A stretch of 7,936 nucleotides of DNA, taken from contig JBEKAN010000212.1 of assembly GCA_050015895.1 (NCBI GenBank), positions 1-7,936 on the forward strand, in the 5' to 3' direction. The notes beneath the pieces are model-generated. The model ran no database searches. It was not told the origin of the DNA and was given only the letters and a program-made list of their open reading frames with translations. The stretch comes from JBEKOF01 sp050015895 (GTDB lineage Bacteria; Verrucomicrobiota; Verrucomicrobiia; Limisphaerales; Palsa-1400). Positions within the stretch are counted from its first letter, which is position 1; the number at the start of each line of letters is the position of its first letter. The position numbers and the translations under genes are program-made. Positions 6,466-7,936 of this stretch are shown piece after piece.

Positions 6466-6494
6466 AATTTATCCGGCCCGCGCCTGTTTGTCGA
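6466..6494 (-). promoter_or_regulatory. Candidate sigma-70 promoter of the ferritin operon
   Basis: On the minus strand TCGACA (6489-6494, five of six to TTGACA) is followed after exactly 17 bases by TAAATT (6466-6471, four of six to TATAAT). Transcription would begin just ahead of the AGGA and the ATG at 6448. No Fur-box-like AT-rich palindrome overlaps it. This is a match by eye only. Confidence 0.45.
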
Positions 6495-6558
6495 GGGGAT
6501 TCGTGATTGACTTCCATCCTCGTTTTTTTGGCGGGGCGGGTTTAGTTTGGGTGTTGAA

Positions 6559-7716
6559 ATGGGCCAGGATCCGGTCATCACAAGTCTGTATGTTCATGTG
6601 CCGTTCTGCGCGAAGAAATGCGAGTATTGCGCGTTTTACTCCGAAGCCAGCGACGGGCCGCTGATCGGCCGCTACGTCCAGGCCCTCATCGGGGAAATGG
6701 AGCTGGTGGCGGGGGAATTGCGGCCGGAGACTGTGTTTTTCGGCGGCGGCACTCCTTCGCTCCTGAACCTGAGGCAATGGGAGAGCATTTTGAAGGCGAT
6801 GGAACGGCTGCATCTGCTCGGCGCGGCGGAGTGGACGGTGGAATGCAACCCGGCCACCGTCTCGGCGGACAAAGCCCGGCTGCTGCGCGATTGGGGCGTG
6901 AATCGCGTCTCGCTGGGGGCGCAATCCTTCGATGCGGGGTTGCTGGAGAGGCTGGGACGGATTCACAGCCGGGAGATGGTTTTCAAATCCTTCGACCTCC
7001 TCCGCGCCAGCGGGTTCGACAATGTGAATCTGGATTTGATGTTCGGCATTCCGGGCCAGACGATGGAGATGTGGCGCTCCTCCCTGGCCCAGGCCGCCGC
7101 CCTGGGGCCGGAACACCTGGCCTGCTACGAGGTCATCTACGAGGAGGACACGCCCTTGTTCGCGCAATTGCGGGCCGGCAAAGTCTCGCCGGACGAGGAC
7201 CTGGCGTGCGCGATGTACGACGAACTGCTCTCCGCCGCCGCCGCGGCCGGTCTCCAGCAATATGAGGTGGCCAACTTCGCGCGGGGGCGCGGGGGCGGGG
7301 AATTGCCGCAACGGGCCTGCCGGCACAATGTCAACTATTGGCGCGGCGGCGGCTTCCACGGCCTGGGGCCGGGGGCGGCGGGTCACACGGGCGGCAGACG
7401 GACCGCCAACATCGCCAACACCACGCTCTATTGCGAGCAACTGGAACGCGGAGCGCGCGCTTTGGCGTCGAGCGAGGAGCTGGCGCCGCTGGCGCGGGCG
7501 GGGGAAATTGCGGCGTTTGGGCTGCGGATGAACGCGGGCTGGCCGCTGGCCGCATTCCAACAACGCACCGGCTTTGACCTCCGCCAGGAATGGGCCGCAG
7601 AGATCCGGCGCCTGGTGGACATGGGCTACGGGAGGCTCGACGACCAGCGGTTTCAACTCACACGGCAGGGGCTGCGCTTCGCCGATTGGGCCGGGGCGGA
7701 GTTTTTGCGAAGTTGA
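6559..7716 (+). CDS. hemW: HemW-type radical SAM protein (heme chaperone; HemN-like family)
   Basis: This 385-residue protein is from ATG 6559; a TTG at 6547 would add four residues. It opens with SLYVHVPFC and the radical SAM cluster motif C-x3-C-x2-C (CAKKCEYC), followed by A-F. The fourth nearby Cys typical of true coproporphyrinogen dehydrogenase HemN is absent, so the HemW branch fits better. Other family marks are VFFGGGTPSLL (the GGGTP SAM-binding stretch), VECNPATV, RVSLGAQSFD, NLDLMFGIPGQT, ACYEVIYEEDTPL, YEVANFAR, RHNVNYW and GLGPGAAG. The C-terminal third is the HemW winged-helix-like domain. HemW binds heme and is proposed to insert it into respiratory proteins; many databases still label it oxygen-independent coproporphyrinogen III oxidase. 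The YEVANFAR to RHNVNYW connector is Gly/Arg-rich (246-258, counted from the TTG). The gene is divergent from ferritin, with only a weak GGGTG ahead of the ATG. It appears to be monocistronic. Confidence 0.9.
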   Translation: MGQDPVITSLYVHVPFCAKKCEYCAFYSEASDGPLIGRYVQALIGEMELVAGELRPETVFFGGGTPSLLNLRQWESILKAMERLHLLGAAEWTVECNPATVSADKARLLRDWGVNRVSLGAQSFDAGLLERLGRIHSREMVFKSFDLLRASGFDNVNLDLMFGIPGQTMEMWRSSLAQAAALGPEHLACYEVIYEEDTPLFAQLRAGKVSPDEDLACAMYDELLSAAAAAGLQQYEVANFARGRGGGELPQRACRHNVNYWRGGGFHGLGPGAAGHTGGRRTANIANTTLYCEQLERGARALASSEELAPLARAGEIAAFGLRMNAGWPLAAFQQRTGFDLRQEWAAEIRRLVDMGYGRLDDQRFQLTRQGLRFADWAGAEFLRS

Positions 7717-7717
7717 G

Positions 7718-7730
7718 CGGCGGACCGCCG
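7718..7730. repeat. Short perfect inverted repeat just after hemW
   Basis: CGGCGG-A-CCGCCG begins one base after the hemW stop. The loop is too small for the full stem to form, and there is no T-tract, so this is at best a weak hairpin. The surrounding 7717-7827 stretch holds no other gene or clear signal. Confidence 0.25.
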
Positions 7731-7827
7731 GGGCGCGGAAACAGAGCTGGCCGCCGGGATTGATGGAGGCGAAGGCGCCGGTAATTTGGAGTTGACAGAA
7801 GCGGCCGCCGGAAGGGACGCGTATGAT

Positions 7828-7936
7828 CTATCTGCGCTCGCCAGGCGCGTTGGGCACCGGCGGCGTGATCCCGCCGCTCATGTCACTGCCGCCGAGAGGG
7901 GTGTTATTGGGCTGCCGCGGAATGATGCCGGCGGAG
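7828..7936 (-). CDS. Possible C-terminal end of a gene entering from the right edge
   Basis: Read on the minus strand, the frame is open from the window edge for 35 codons and ends at TAG (7828-7830). The peptide is rich in Pro, Gly and Asn (it includes GIIPRQPNNTPLGG and TPPVPNAPGERR), like the flexible tail of a secreted protein or lipoprotein. Third positions are strongly G or C, as in the real genes. It is too short to assign, and the plus strand is also open here from ATG 7823, so the call is tentative. Confidence 0.4.
   Translation of the reverse strand, partial: SAGIIPRQPNNTPLGGSDMSGGITPPVPNAPGERR

Noticed and set aside
6517..6547. Longer starts for ferritin (ATG 6517) and HemW (TTG 6547)
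   Set aside because: Conserved protein starts and promoter position favour ATG 6448 for ferritin; for HemW the ATG at 6559 is the better start codon and the extra four residues carry no family signal.
6469..7656. A 395-codon minus-strand open frame antisense to hemW
   Set aside because: The plus strand carries full HemW motifs. The antisense protein is Arg/Pro/Gln-rich without domains.
7792..7827. Perfect TTGACA followed by TATGAT, resembling a sigma-70 promoter
   Set aside because: The spacer is 24 bases, too long for normal use, and the -10 box would overlap the only candidate start codon downstream.
1..7936. Search for CRISPR repeats, tRNA/rRNA genes, insertion sequences, phage genes or attachment sites
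   Set aside because: No regularly spaced repeats, cloverleaf-like RNA gene, transposase, integrase or flanking direct repeats were seen; base composition is even across the genes.

Overview
The window is GC-rich and densely coded, with eight recognisable genes or gene fragments. There is no rRNA, tRNA, CRISPR array, insertion sequence or phage gene that I can see. The gene set is chromosomal: a DnaQ-type exonuclease, an HpnD-like squalene/phytoene synthase, an NtrC-type two-component pair, a stand-alone CoaC-type decarboxylase, ferritin and HemW. Together with the style of the exported protein at the left edge, this fits a Gram-negative environmental bacterium, possibly of the Planctomycetes-Verrucomicrobia-Chlamydiae group. 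That taxonomic guess is inference from gene content only and is weak.

Layout from left to right. (1) Positions 825 to 1, minus strand: the start of an exported protein with repeated carboxypeptidase-regulatory-like beta-sandwich domains, running off the left edge. (2) A divergent 131-base spacer. (3) Positions 957-1664, plus strand: a DEDDh 3'-5' exonuclease of the DnaQ family. (4) A short convergent spacer with an imperfect inverted repeat. (5) Positions 6448 down to 1713, minus strand: a compact five-gene run that looks like one operon. In transcription order it is ferritin, CoaC-type decarboxylase, membrane sensor histidine kinase, sigma-54-dependent response regulator, and HpnD-like prenyl synthase. 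The spacings are 18 and 13 bases, then two 4-base ATGA stop/start overlaps. (6) A divergent 110-base spacer with a plausible sigma-70 promoter for the ferritin operon. (7) Positions 6559-7716, plus strand: a HemW-type radical SAM protein. (8) The right edge, where a minus-strand reading frame may be the C-terminal end of another gene.

How the genes might work together: the kinase and regulator are almost certainly a cognate pair because they are adjacent and translationally coupled. The HpnD-like synthase is coupled to the regulator in the same way, so signalling and the first step of squalene/hopanoid (or carotenoid) synthesis may be co-expressed. Ferritin and HemW sit back to back, placing iron storage beside heme handling; a shared control is possible but not shown. 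I found no strong evidence of an entirely new system. The most unusual point is the joining of the two-component pair to a membrane-terpenoid gene and to ferritin and CoaC in a single tight operon.
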